DNA of 64,000 nt from NCBI GenBank assembly GCA_002504525.1, contig DATD01000031.1:67939-131938 (forward strand). The letters are read 5' to 3'. Positions 25,539 to 34,642 of this stretch are shown piece after piece. A model generated the notes under the pieces. That model had not been told where the DNA came from. It made no database searches and was given only the letters and a program-made list of their open reading frames with translations. The position numbers were made by a program, and so were the translations under genes. The DNA is from Methanomassiliicoccus sp. UBA345 (GTDB taxonomy: Archaea; Thermoplasmatota; Thermoplasmata; Methanomassiliicoccales; Methanomassiliicoccaceae). Position 1 is the stretch's first letter. The number at the start of each line of letters is the position of its first letter.

Positions 25539-27272
25539 ATGGTGTCGCAAAATAAGGAGCCGAAGGTCGCTGCCGATGCCCCTGCCGAAGTGGCAGGGCC
25601 CAGCGACGCGGCCGCCGAGGAGCTGCGCCGGTGGATGGCAGGAGAGGCAGGACTGCTGTCCTGGCTGGAGACCGACCCCGCGGAGTCTCCGACGTTCTAC
25701 AGCGACGCGCCGGCACAGGCGGAGATGGCCGCGCTCAAGGAGCGTCTTCTAGCCTACGAGTCCGAGATGGCCGTGCTTAGAGAGGAGCGCGAGAAGCTCG
25801 TCCAGAGGACCGACGAGGCCCTGGTGGAGGAGAACGCCCGCCTGAGAACGAGCCTGGGGGGCGCCCATGGCCAGGCGGGGGACGGGGCGACGGGGGGCGA
25901 CGGACCTGCGGATCGAGGCGCGGCGAGCAACGGGGAGCTGGAGAAGCGGTTCCGGGCCGAGCTGGAAGAGAAGGAGGCAGAGCACCGGCGCCGGGAGGCG
26001 GAGCTCGCGCAGAAACTGCAAAGCCTCCAGGATGACCTCGAGCGGAAGGAGATCGAGGAGCGCATGCAGCTTGACGAGCTGCGCGTGGCCAAGTTGTCGG
26101 AGAGCGATGCCGTCAAGGAGTTCGAGGAGCGCATTCGCTCGGTCCAGGAGAAGGAGCGCCGCATAGTGGAGCTTCAGGACCTCACCAACCGCCTCCAGGA
26201 CACCATCCAGGAGAGGGAGGACGAGCTGAAGGGGCTCAAGGAGATCGTCAGCTACAAGGAGCAGGAGCTTGCCCGCCGCGAGGAGGACCTTGCCTACCGG
26301 GAGCGGAAGTCCACCGAAGAGCGCCGCCGCCTGGAGGAGGCCCGGCGGACCGCCTCCGGCCTGGAGGAGGCCGAGCTCAAGAAGCATCTGGACGAGCTTA
26401 GGGCGGAGATCGACAAGCGGGAGAAGGAGATCAAGGCCAAGGAGGAGTATCTGCGCGCCAAGGAGGCCGACCTGCGCCGCAGGGAGCAGGGGATCATCGA
26501 GGAGGACCTCAAGCACATGGACAAGGAGATCGCCATGGAGGTCCAGGTGGCCAAGGCCAAGACCGGCAACCCTCGCCTGGACGACCTCCTCATGGGCGGG
26601 GTGCCGTTCGGCAGCAACGTCCTGATGTACGGCCCCCCCTTCGTCGGGAAGGAGACCATGGTGTGCCAGTTCATCGCCGAGGGCCTCAAGAAGGGCATAC
26701 CAGCCATATGGGTCACGACGGACAAGACCCCCGCCGGGCTGCGCGAGGAGATGAAGCTGGTCCTGCCCAGCTACGAGGAGTACGAGGCGTTGGGCCTGGT
26801 GCGGTACATTGATTCATATTCTCGCAGCATGGGCGACACCGTCGAGGACCAGTACACCATATACGTGAACGAGCCCACTGCCCACAACCTCATCATGGAC
26901 GCCGTGGAAGAGGCGTCCAAGAAGTTCCTGGAAGGCCACGAGTACTACCGCCTGGCATTCAGGACGATATCCACGCTTATCGCCTATTCCGATCCGAACA
27001 CTGCGTTCCGATTCCTCAGCCCGTTCTGCGGTCGCCGGAAGAGGGACCGCGCGGTGTCGATGTACACCATCGAGAAGGGCATGCACGGGGAGCAGGAGAT
27101 CCAAATGCTGGGCTCCATCATGGATGGCATGATCGACTTCAAGATCGATCAGCTGCGCACCTTCTTCATGGTCCGCGGCATCACCGATGTGCAGTCCCGC
27201 TCGTACATCCGATACACGGCATCGCGTCATGGGATCAGCATCGGATCGTTCGCCCTAGATCACATCAAGTGA
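25539..27272 (+). CDS. Coiled-coil protein with C-terminal KaiC-like ATPase domain
   Basis: A 577-residue protein. Residues about 60-330 are an almost unbroken, charged coiled coil with a glycine-rich break at about 107-131. The C-terminal 240 residues form a RecA/KaiC-like domain with Walker A GPPFVGKET near residue 365. The expected Walker B acidic residue seems missing: the strand reads RLAFRTISTLI where KaiC proteins have an aspartate. It may therefore bind nucleotide without normal hydrolysis. The ATG at 25539 is preferred over an upstream GTG. A second KaiC-like gene next to a coiled-coil gene lies at 40781-42674, on the far side of the pilus-like cluster. Confidence 0.8.
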   Translation: MVSQNKEPKVAADAPAEVAGPSDAAAEELRRWMAGEAGLLSWLETDPAESPTFYSDAPAQAEMAALKERLLAYESEMAVLREEREKLVQRTDEALVEENARLRTSLGGAHGQAGDGATGGDGPADRGAASNGELEKRFRAELEEKEAEHRRREAELAQKLQSLQDDLERKEIEERMQLDELRVAKLSESDAVKEFEERIRSVQEKERRIVELQDLTNRLQDTIQEREDELKGLKEIVSYKEQELARREEDLAYRERKSTEERRRLEEARRTASGLEEAELKKHLDELRAEIDKREKEIKAKEEYLRAKEADLRRREQGIIEEDLKHMDKEIAMEVQVAKAKTGNPRLDDLLMGGVPFGSNVLMYGPPFVGKETMVCQFIAEGLKKGIPAIWVTTDKTPAGLREEMKLVLPSYEEYEALGLVRYIDSYSRSMGDTVEDQYTIYVNEPTAHNLIMDAVEEASKKFLEGHEYYRLAFRTISTLIAYSDPNTAFRFLSPFCGRRKRDRAVSMYTIEKGMHGEQEIQMLGSIMDGMIDFKIDQLRTFFMVRGITDVQSRSYIRYTASRHGISIGSFALDHIK

Positions 27273-27433
27273 CCGCCCCTATGCTCAGAAAGACCGATCA
27301 TCGGAAGTTGGCATCTCCGTTCGGCAGACTATTCGAGCCTTCTTGCTCGGGGCGCTCGGCGTCTTGACCGTCGGCCGTTAGTACGTAGGTCATCCAGGGC
27401 CCTGGACGGCTTGCGAGGCGGGCAAGGCCGCCC

Positions 27434-27865
27434 TTAGGCGAACTCCGGTCCCGGCTGAGAGCGCTTGTTGACCTCCCCCTTCTTCTGCACGTTGATCCGG
27501 GGCATGGGGAACGGCGGAGGCAGGCGGATGTCGCGGGCGATCAGCAGCGCCGTCGGGATGCAGTTGCTCACGATGGCGTTGTGCACCAGATTGGCGACAG
27601 GGTCGGGCATGGAGCCGGAAGCGCTCCACGACTGCATGAGGGCGTCCACCTCTCCGTTGAGGAGTATGGACCCCTCGATCTTGATGTACCCCATGCCGGA
27701 ATAGTTGGCGGTGAACCGGAACTCCGCGGAGGCGGTCTGGTCGGAGACCTTGTTGATCCTCGTCACCGTGCTGTTGTGATCGATCCGAATGTTGGCAAGG
27801 TGCTCTCCTTGATGCGAGAAACGCTTAGCCTCTATGGTGGAGGCCTCGTACCCGATGATGTTCAT
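27434..27865 (-). CDS. Conserved hypothetical protein, possible SecB-like fold
   Basis: A 143-residue soluble protein with a beta-rich N-terminal half (IRIDHNSTVTRINKV, AEFRFTANYSGMGYIKIEGS) and a helix, then a proline-rich basic end (LPPPFPMPRINVQKKG). No membrane helix or cysteine motif is present. The strand pattern is reminiscent of SecB-like chaperones, but this is only a resemblance by eye. It faces the KaiC gene convergently across a 160-base gap that shows nothing else. Confidence 0.6.
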   Translation of the reverse strand: MNIIGYEASTIEAKRFSHQGEHLANIRIDHNSTVTRINKVSDQTASAEFRFTANYSGMGYIKIEGSILLNGEVDALMQSWSASGSMPDPVANLVHNAIVSNCIPTALLIARDIRLPPPFPMPRINVQKKGEVNKRSQPGPEFA

Positions 27866-27931
27866 GTCCTACCAGGCGAGCAATGGTTTGCCGGGCTATT
27901 AGACATTTTCCAGATATGAAAGGAAAAGGAG

Positions 27932-28004
27932 TGCCGCAGGCCGGGCTCGAACCAGCGACTTCAAGATCTTCAGTCTTGCACTCTCCCAGCTGAGTTACTG
28001 CGGC
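27932..28004 (-). tRNA. tRNA-Phe (GAA)
   Basis: A full cloverleaf can be drawn on the minus strand. The acceptor GCCGCAG pairs with CTGCGGC, followed by an A discriminator. The D-arm is ACTC...GAGT. The anticodon stem CAAGA/TCTTG encloses a CTGAAGA loop with anticodon GAA. The T-arm GCTGG/CCGGC has a TTCGAGC loop. No intron is present and CCA is not encoded. Confidence 0.95.
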
Positions 28005-28027
28005 GTTGGGGCTCTGTAAAGTGGAAT

Positions 28028-28039
28028 CATATAATAAAG
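28028..28039 (-). promoter_or_regulatory. TATA box for tRNA-Phe
   Basis: The minus strand reads CTTTATTATATG about 29 bases before the mature 5' end, a standard archaeal tRNA promoter. Confidence 0.6.
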
Positions 28040-28181
28040 TTTCCTAGAGCCGTCACGGGGGCGGTTCGCTGGTATCACAGCCTTCAAGCGGGTGCCGCTC
28101 TGGTTCAGTAACATTCGGCTAGAAGCATTTAATAGCTCACTGGGCGTTCTCCTCCGGAGGATCGGGGAGCTGAGAGCAGAC

Positions 28182-29120
28182 ATGTTATCGAGGAGTGAAG
28201 GCAGGGCCCTATCCAGGGGGGCGCGGGCCCGCCGTCTGAAGCAGGACCGGGAGGGCGTGGCGTCCACTGTGGGCACCATCATGGCCATCCTGGTGTTCCT
28301 GGCTCTCATGGCCCTCATCACCAACTCCTACGTCCCCGCCTGGATGATGGACAATGAGCGGGCGCACACGAACCAGGTCATTGACCAGTTCGGCGGGCTC
28401 AAGGGCAAGGTGGACAGCATGATGGTGCAATGGACCGTGCGCGGCGGCCCCTCCAACACCATGTACGCCCCGATCAGCCTCGGCTCGTCAGGAGTGCCGC
28501 TGTTCGCCTCCCCCACCATTGGAATATTGAGAACGGTCCCTCAGAACTCCTCCACCTCCGCTGTCGACATGACGTTCTACAACCCCTCCACGAACAAGGA
28601 GGAGAGCGTCAGCGGCGGTGGGAAGGTGGAACTGTACTGCCCCAACCGCTACTACGTCCAGCAGTGGCTGGCCTACGAGAACGGGGCCATCATCATGAAG
28701 CAGCAGGACGGCCAGACCCTCCGCGCCTACCCCGGCCTGGTTTTCACCAAGACGGCCTCTGGGGTGGACATTCAGTTCACCCAGATCGATGTCTTGGGGC
28801 CGGGCATGACCGTGTCCGGGAGCGACTCGGTTGGCTTGAACATAGAGATGTTCTATGTCGACTCCCAGACCTACGATCTCCGTGACGATGAGGACGATTG
28901 GACCCTGGTGCTGAAGACCGAGTACGGGATGGCATGGCAGACGTACCTGAACGACACGTTCGTACGGCTGGACATGAAGAATGGCGTGGGCAATGACTAC
29001 CAGATGGATGAACCGACAAACGACGCCAACGGCGTGACGACCATAGCGCTGACCATCTTCAATGTGAACGTTCTGACCGTGGACAATGCCATCGTCAGCA
29101 TGACCGCGGTCGATTCCTGA
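28182..29120 (+). CDS. Pilin-like membrane-anchored protein
   Basis: A 312-residue protein with a short basic N-terminus, then REGVASTVGTIMAILVFLAL, which matches the archaeal type IV pilin N-terminal pattern. The charged-glycine junction before the hydrophobic helix (about residues 27-47) could be a prepilin peptidase site. The large beta-rich exterior domain of about 260 residues is bigger than a classical pilin. The gene leads a five-gene run with two secretion ATPases and two TadC-like proteins. ATG 28182 is chosen over an upstream frame start; a TATA-like CATTTAATAGC lies at about 28124. Confidence 0.7.
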   Translation: MLSRSEGRALSRGARARRLKQDREGVASTVGTIMAILVFLALMALITNSYVPAWMMDNERAHTNQVIDQFGGLKGKVDSMMVQWTVRGGPSNTMYAPISLGSSGVPLFASPTIGILRTVPQNSSTSAVDMTFYNPSTNKEESVSGGGKVELYCPNRYYVQQWLAYENGAIIMKQQDGQTLRAYPGLVFTKTASGVDIQFTQIDVLGPGMTVSGSDSVGLNIEMFYVDSQTYDLRDDEDDWTLVLKTEYGMAWQTYLNDTFVRLDMKNGVGNDYQMDEPTNDANGVTTIALTIFNVNVLTVDNAIVSMTAVDS

Positions 29121-29128
29121 GGCGTGAA

Positions 29129-30877
29129 ATGCAAGAGGCCGAGCCGCTGTACGCAGATGACCTGGACGAGGGGGCGCCCATCACCGGCCCCGAGGGAGAG
29201 AGCCTGAGGGCCAGGGTGAGGGACAACTACCTCAAGGTCCTGCGGAAGATGGTCCCCCGCCGCGGCTCCCGGGTGCGGCTGTCCACCGATCAGATTGCCA
29301 AGCACATCGAGTGGTCCAAGGGCAAGGGCTCGGTCATCACCCAGATACCGAGGATCGAGGACCCCGCGGTGGAGACCGTGGAATCCTACGCGGTGCTGGA
29401 GCCGTACAGCTACGTCCGCGTCACCTACAACAACGATACCAGCGAGTACTTCCTTGAGCTGCTGGAACCCCGCCTGGGGGCGGACGAGGCGAAGCTGCTC
29501 GCCCTGATCAAGGACACCCTGGAGCGGACGCTCGGCTATGAGTGGGACAAGCTTACCGTCCTGGACAAGAGGGAGTACCTCCTGGAGAGCATGGAGAGCT
29601 TCGTGCGCAGCCGCGGCTACAAGGTGAGCTCGCTGTCCAAGAAGCGGATGGGCTACTACATACTGAGGGATTTCGTCGGATATGGAAAGATAGACGTCCT
29701 GATGCGCGACGAGAACATCGAGGACATCTCCTGCGACGGCGTGGGCGTCCCGCTGTTCGTGTACCACCGCAAGTACGGCAGCATCAAGACCGCCCTGGCG
29801 TTCGATGACGAGGAGAAGCTGAACTCCTACGTGGTGTCGCTCGGCCAACGAGGCGGCAAGCAGATCTCGGTGTCCAGCCCCATCCTGGACGGAACCACGC
29901 CGGAAGGGCACCGAGTGCAGGCCACGTATGCGAGGGAGGTCACGACGCGAGGTTCGACCTTCACCATACGCAGGTTCCGCGACAAGCCCTTCACGCCGAT
30001 ACACCTGATCAAGAACGGTACGGCCAGCGCGGAGATGATCGCATACTTCTGGATGGGCGTGGAGAATGGCGAGTCGATGATCGTGTGCGGCGGGACCGCG
30101 TCCGGAAAGACGTCCACGCTCAACAGCATCGCGCTGTTCATCCCTCCCGGGTTGAAGATCGTCAGCATGGAGGACACCAGGGAGATCAACCTTCCCCATC
30201 AGAACTGGATCCCGAGCGCCACCCGCTCCGGCGTGGGCGAACGCGGGCCGGACGGCAAGACCGCCGGGGAGATCGACATGTACGACCTCATGCGCGCCTC
30301 GCTGAGGCAGAGGCCGAACTACATCATCGTCGGCGAGGTCAGGGGTAAGGAGACGTACACCATGTTCCAGGCCATGGCCACCGGCCACACCACCTATTCG
30401 ACGATGCACGCCGACTCGGTGCAGTCGATGGTCAACAGGCTGGAGAACGAGCCCATCAACTGTCCCCGCATCCTTCTTACCGCCCTGCGCAACGTGATCA
30501 TCCAATCACAGGTCAGGGTCGGGAGCGAGCTGACCCGCCGGATGAAGCAGGTGATCGAGATCGTGGGATTCGAGCCGGACACCAACGAGCTCATATCCAA
30601 CACCGTGTACGAGTGGGACCAGGTGGGCGACCGCTTCGTGTACAAGGGCCACAGCTTCCTGTTCGACAAGATCATGGAGATGCGCAGCCTCACCCACGAG
30701 GAGATGATGCTGGAGTTCGACCGCCGGGTCGACGTGGTGAAGTACATGGTGTACAGGGACATCACCGACCACCGGCGCATCTGGGAGATCGTCAACAAGT
30801 ACGCGAAGGAGCCGGAGAAGGTCGTCGAGAGGATGCGCAGGGAGCTGCGCGAAGGGGGGGTCGAAGTTGGCGCCTGA
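29129..30877 (+). CDS. Type II/IV secretion system ATPase 1 (VirB11/GspE family)
   Basis: A 582-residue secretion ATPase. Walker A is GGTASGKTST at about residues 321-330 and the Walker B-like strand is YIIVGEVRGKE at about 398-408. The His-box segment is STMHADSVQSM, and a large N-terminal domain precedes the core. Such enzymes power assembly of archaeal pili or archaella from the cytoplasm. It follows the pilin-like gene by 8 bases and overlaps the next gene by 11. It is a clear paralogue of the second ATPase at 32814-34493, sharing SCDGVG, YHRKYGSI, RGS-FTIRRF and LNLPH/INLPH blocks. Confidence 0.9.
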   Translation: MQEAEPLYADDLDEGAPITGPEGESLRARVRDNYLKVLRKMVPRRGSRVRLSTDQIAKHIEWSKGKGSVITQIPRIEDPAVETVESYAVLEPYSYVRVTYNNDTSEYFLELLEPRLGADEAKLLALIKDTLERTLGYEWDKLTVLDKREYLLESMESFVRSRGYKVSSLSKKRMGYYILRDFVGYGKIDVLMRDENIEDISCDGVGVPLFVYHRKYGSIKTALAFDDEEKLNSYVVSLGQRGGKQISVSSPILDGTTPEGHRVQATYAREVTTRGSTFTIRRFRDKPFTPIHLIKNGTASAEMIAYFWMGVENGESMIVCGGTASGKTSTLNSIALFIPPGLKIVSMEDTREINLPHQNWIPSATRSGVGERGPDGKTAGEIDMYDLMRASLRQRPNYIIVGEVRGKETYTMFQAMATGHTTYSTMHADSVQSMVNRLENEPINCPRILLTALRNVIIQSQVRVGSELTRRMKQVIEIVGFEPDTNELISNTVYEWDQVGDRFVYKGHSFLFDKIMEMRSLTHEEMMLEFDRRVDVVKYMVYRDITDHRRIWEIVNKYAKEPEKVVERMRRELREGGVEVGA

Positions 30878-31907
30878 GATCTCCGACGACTTCTCCAAGT
30901 TCGACACGCGGAAGAAGGGATACCTGAAGACGAAGCAGGTGGAGGAGAGGGCCGAGGAGTGGGCCCCCCACGTGATCAAGCTCCCCCAGGGCACCCTTCC
31001 CAAGTACATCGAGCTGACCAACTACCAGATGTTCTGCTGGAGGCTCATGGGCAAGGCGGTGATGCTGCGCGCGAAGCCCAATCCCCGCCTGGAGCTGCAG
31101 CTCCAGCAGGCCCAGATGCGCATGAGGGCGGAGGAGTACATCGCCTACACCTGGATGACCACGCTGCTCGTCCTGGTGGCGTCGGTGGCGGTGGCCGTCC
31201 TGCTCGGCGGCACCATGCTGACGCTGCTGCAGGTACCGGTGGGCCTGGTCATGGTGTTCTTCATCCTCATCGTCATGCTGCCGCCCATGATGACGTTCGG
31301 GGTGCTGCTGTCGATCCCCTCGTCCAAGGCCAAGACCAGGGGCCGGGACATCGACAAGCGCATCGGCCCGGCGATGAGCTTCATCTCCGCCATGGCCTCC
31401 GCCGACGTCAACATCGATGTCATATTCAAGGAGCTGGCCAGGCAGGACATCTACGGGGAGATCAAGAACGAGGCGGAATGGATCACCAGGGACAGCGAGC
31501 TGCTGGGCATCGACATCCTCACGGCGATCAACCGCGCCGCGCAGAGGACCCCGTCGGTCAAGTTCCAGGAGTTCCTGCAGGGCGTGGTGACGACCTCGAC
31601 CTCAGGCGGCCAACTCAAGCCCTACTTCCTGCAGAAGGCCGAGCAGTTCGAAAAGGAGGGGAAGCTGGCGATGCGCTCCCAGCTGGAGACCCTCGGCCTG
31701 ATGGCCGAGACGTTCGTGACAGTGGTGGTGGCGTTCCCGCTGTTCCTGGTGGTGATCATGGCCATCATGGCCATCGTGCCGGGAGGCGGTGGCAGCCCCG
31801 GCATGACCATACTTCTGCTGGAGATGGTGGTAGGACTGATGGTGCCGTTCTCGCAGTTCGGCTTCATATTCTTCGTCTGGAACACGACCAAGGAGTCGTC
31901 GTTCTGA
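30867..31907 (+). CDS. TadC/FlaJ-like membrane platform protein 1
   Basis: A 346-residue T2SSF-family membrane protein. Two hydrophobic segments lie at about residues 95-150 and two near the C-terminus (VTVVVAFPLFLVVIMAIMAI and a final one), with the cytoplasmic helical domain between (RIGPAMSFISAMASADVNI). It should form the inner-membrane platform turned by the ATPase. The apparent start is TTG inside the ATPase end, with a G-rich ribosome site upstream. No ATG is available without losing conserved sequence. Confidence 0.85.
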   Translation: MAPEISDDFSKFDTRKKGYLKTKQVEERAEEWAPHVIKLPQGTLPKYIELTNYQMFCWRLMGKAVMLRAKPNPRLELQLQQAQMRMRAEEYIAYTWMTTLLVLVASVAVAVLLGGTMLTLLQVPVGLVMVFFILIVMLPPMMTFGVLLSIPSSKAKTRGRDIDKRIGPAMSFISAMASADVNIDVIFKELARQDIYGEIKNEAEWITRDSELLGIDILTAINRAAQRTPSVKFQEFLQGVVTTSTSGGQLKPYFLQKAEQFEKEGKLAMRSQLETLGLMAETFVTVVVAFPLFLVVIMAIMAIVPGGGGSPGMTILLLEMVVGLMVPFSQFGFIFFVWNTTKESSF

Positions 31908-31914
31908 GGTGGGC

Positions 31915-32814
31915 ATGACCGAAGCGATAATAGACCTGGACCAACTGAACCTGAACCATCTCGATTACAGCAAGACCATCATCGTCGCCAGTGTTGCCGC
32001 GGCCGCGCTGATCTTCGCGATGGGGTTCATCGATGGCATCGGAGGCCTGACCCTCCCCGGGGAGTGGATCGATTACCTGATCCTCGGCCTGATGGCCGTC
32101 TGCGGCCCCTACGGGTTCTACATGTCGTACAAGGCCAAGAAGGTCCGCGACATCGAGAAGCGCCTTCCAGAGTTCCTGCGCGACGTGGCCGAGGCGGGCC
32201 GCTTCGGCATGACCCTCTCGCAGGCCATCAAGGCAGCGTCCAAGGGCCGCTACGGCAGCCTGACCCCAGAGATCCGACGCATGGCCGCGCAGATCGATTG
32301 GGGCGTGCCGGCCTCGGACGCCATGCGGCTGTTCGCCAACCGCGTCGACACCCCGCTGGTGCGCAGGATGACCAGCATCATCATCAAGGCCAACGACGCC
32401 GGCGGCAACGTGGCGGACGTGCTGACCATGGTGGCGCACGATGCAAGGGAGTCAATGCTCAACCAGAACGAGAGGAGCATCTCCATGGCCACCTACACCG
32501 TGGTCATCTATGTGGCCTTCGCGGTGTTCATCGCGACCATATTCATCCTGAACACCACCTTCCTGCCGAAGATGATGGAGGCGGGCACCCAGGTGGCCGA
32601 AGCGACCGAGAAGGCGGGCGCGTCCGGCTCCCTCGTCACCATCCAGACGGACGTCATTCCCACCGTGCAGACCCTCCTGGTGCTATCGGTGGTCATCCAC
32701 GCCTTCGGCGACGGCATATTGGCCGGAGTATTGCAGGATGGACAGATACCGAACGGCCTCCGGCATAGCTTCATCATGCTCCTGATCGGGTTCGTGGGAA
32801 CGAGGTTGATCTGA
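31915..32814 (+). CDS. TadC/FlaJ-like membrane platform protein 2
   Basis: A 299-residue T2SSF-family protein with paired N-terminal helices (ASVAAAALIFAMGF and the YLILGLMAVCGPYGFYMSY segment), the soluble core (RLPEFLRDVAEAGRFGMTLS) and C-terminal helices. The GAGGTG ribosome site at 31906-31911 supports ATG 31915. Its TGA overlaps the start of ATPase 2. TadB/TadC-like pairs occur in Tad pili; two platform proteins in tandem fits that logic. Confidence 0.85.
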   Translation: MTEAIIDLDQLNLNHLDYSKTIIVASVAAAALIFAMGFIDGIGGLTLPGEWIDYLILGLMAVCGPYGFYMSYKAKKVRDIEKRLPEFLRDVAEAGRFGMTLSQAIKAASKGRYGSLTPEIRRMAAQIDWGVPASDAMRLFANRVDTPLVRRMTSIIIKANDAGGNVADVLTMVAHDARESMLNQNERSISMATYTVVIYVAFAVFIATIFILNTTFLPKMMEAGTQVAEATEKAGASGSLVTIQTDVIPTVQTLLVLSVVIHAFGDGILAGVLQDGQIPNGLRHSFIMLLIGFVGTRLI

Positions 32815-34493
32815 TGGACCAGGCGGCCAGACCTATCGACGACATCGAGCCCCTGTTCGAAGGGTCGACGGAGGAGAAGGAGAAGATGACGCTGAGCCAG
32901 CGTTACCTCTCCCTGCTGCTCCGGATCAGGAACCGCCCCCTGCGCGTCCGGCTGCCGTACGGCAGCAAGGTCGACGGTAAGCCCATCACCGAGATACCGA
33001 GGATCTCCTCCCTCACCGTGGAGGAGGTGGAGATGTCGGCCATCGAGGAGAACTACTCGTATTCTCGCATCAGCTACGACAGCGTATCGGCGGAATACCT
33101 GTACGAGGTCATCGAACCCAAGCTGACCGAGGACGAGATGAACCTCCTGGACGTCCTGAAGAAGGCGCTCATCGTCTCGCTGAACCTCTCGTCCGATCCC
33201 AGCGTGGAGCATCGGAACGAGGTGCTCAACAAGGCCGCCGACATGCTAATGCTCAAGCTCGGTCTGTCGCTCCAGCCGATATCGAGGGAGCGCATCCTCT
33301 ACTACCTGCGCAGGGACTTCGTCGGATACGGCGCCATCAACGTGATGATGATCGACCCCAACATCGAGGACTGCTCCTGCGACGGCGTGGGGATCCCGCT
33401 GTACATCTACCATCGCAAGTATGGCAGCATCCAGACCAACATCGTCTTCGAGGACGAGCGGGAGCTGGACGAGTACGTGGTGTGGCTGGCCCAGAAGTGC
33501 GGAAAGCACATCTCGGTGGCGAACCCGCTGCTGGACGCCACCATCCCGGACGGCTCCAGGCTCAATGCCACCCTTGGGAAGCATGTCACCAAGCGCGGAT
33601 CTTCCTTCACCATCCGCCGGTTCAAGGACAATCCGTTCACGCCCGTCGACCTCATCAAGTTCAGGACCATGAACGTCGAGATGATGGCCTTCCTGTGGAT
33701 ATCGGTGGAGTTCGGCTCCTCCATGATGGTGTGCGGCGGGACCGCGTCCGGAAAGACCACCACGCTCAACGCCATCCTGCTGTTCATACCTCCCCAGATG
33801 AAGATCGTCAGCATCGAGGACACCAGGGAGCTGAACCTCCCTCACGAGAACTGGATCCCCGGGCTGACCAGGGAGGGCTTCGCCGGCCGGGGTAACAATA
33901 GCGGCAACATCAACATGTTCGACCTGCTGACCGCCGCGCTGAGGCAGAGGCCGCAGTACCTGATGGTCGGCGAGGTCAGGGGCAAGGAGGCCTACGTGGT
34001 CTTCCAGGCCATGGCCACCGGGCACATCTCCTACTCGACGTTCCACGCCGAGGACGTGCAGTCGATGGTGCACAGGCTGGAGAACGACCCGATCAACCTG
34101 CCTCGGGCGCTGCTCTCCTCGCTGGACCTCGTCCTGCTGCAGGGCCAGGTCAAGGTGGGCACCAAGATGACCCGGCGGGCCAAGGCGCTGACCGAGCTGG
34201 TGGGAATGGACCCCGAGACCGGGGAGCTCATCACCAACTCGGTGTTCTACTGGAACCCCGCCGACGACTCGTTCACCTACTCCGGCCACTCCTACATCTA
34301 CGAGAAGGTCAGGGCGGTCCGCAACTGGTCGCCGCGGGAGATGGAGCGGGAGGTGAAGAGGCGCATGGACATCCTGGAGTACATGATGAAGATCGGCGTC
34401 AACAACTACCGCCAGGTGGCCAAGATCGTCTCCGCCTACTACAAGGACCCGGAGAAGGTCATGAGAGAGGTCCGCGGGAAGACCGCGGAGTGA
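32814..34493 (+). CDS. Type II/IV secretion system ATPase 2 (VirB11/GspE family)
   Basis: A 559-residue secretion ATPase with Walker A GGTASGKTTT at about residues 308-317, YLMVGEVRGKE at about 382-392, and STFHAEDVQSM. It resembles ATPase 1 throughout but differs at the N-terminal 100 residues. The start overlaps the TadC2 stop (TGATG), so it is co-translated. No obvious pilin follows it. Each ATPase probably serves its adjacent platform protein, or the two act as extension and retraction motors; both readings are inference. Confidence 0.9.
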   Translation: MDQAARPIDDIEPLFEGSTEEKEKMTLSQRYLSLLLRIRNRPLRVRLPYGSKVDGKPITEIPRISSLTVEEVEMSAIEENYSYSRISYDSVSAEYLYEVIEPKLTEDEMNLLDVLKKALIVSLNLSSDPSVEHRNEVLNKAADMLMLKLGLSLQPISRERILYYLRRDFVGYGAINVMMIDPNIEDCSCDGVGIPLYIYHRKYGSIQTNIVFEDERELDEYVVWLAQKCGKHISVANPLLDATIPDGSRLNATLGKHVTKRGSSFTIRRFKDNPFTPVDLIKFRTMNVEMMAFLWISVEFGSSMMVCGGTASGKTTTLNAILLFIPPQMKIVSIEDTRELNLPHENWIPGLTREGFAGRGNNSGNINMFDLLTAALRQRPQYLMVGEVRGKEAYVVFQAMATGHISYSTFHAEDVQSMVHRLENDPINLPRALLSSLDLVLLQGQVKVGTKMTRRAKALTELVGMDPETGELITNSVFYWNPADDSFTYSGHSYIYEKVRAVRNWSPREMEREVKRRMDILEYMMKIGVNNYRQVAKIVSAYYKDPEKVMREVRGKTAE

Positions 34494-34613
34494 GCGCCTG
34501 CTGTTCACGGCACATCTTTTCCTAATCCCGGTCGATCGGCTGGATCGTTCTGTGAGCCGTCGGAACTTGGCGGACAGCCTTGAGCAAGTTGTTCTCTACG
34601 CTTCCTGGTCAGA

Positions 34614-34631
34614 AGTAAAAAAGAAAAGAAG
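34614..34631 (-). terminator. T-rich terminator of the CARDB surface protein gene
   Basis: On the minus strand CTTCTTTTCTTTTTTACT begins about 12 bases after the stop codon of the giant gene. This is a typical archaeal oligo-T termination signal. The 34494-34613 sequence between convergent genes shows no other feature. Confidence 0.55.
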
Positions 34632-34642
34632 ATGGAAGGGGT

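Noticed and set aside
28182..34493. Archaellum (motility) operon
   Set aside because: There is no archaellin, FlaF/FlaG, or FlaH directly in the operon; the filament gene is a large pilin-like protein. A pilus or secretion role fits better.
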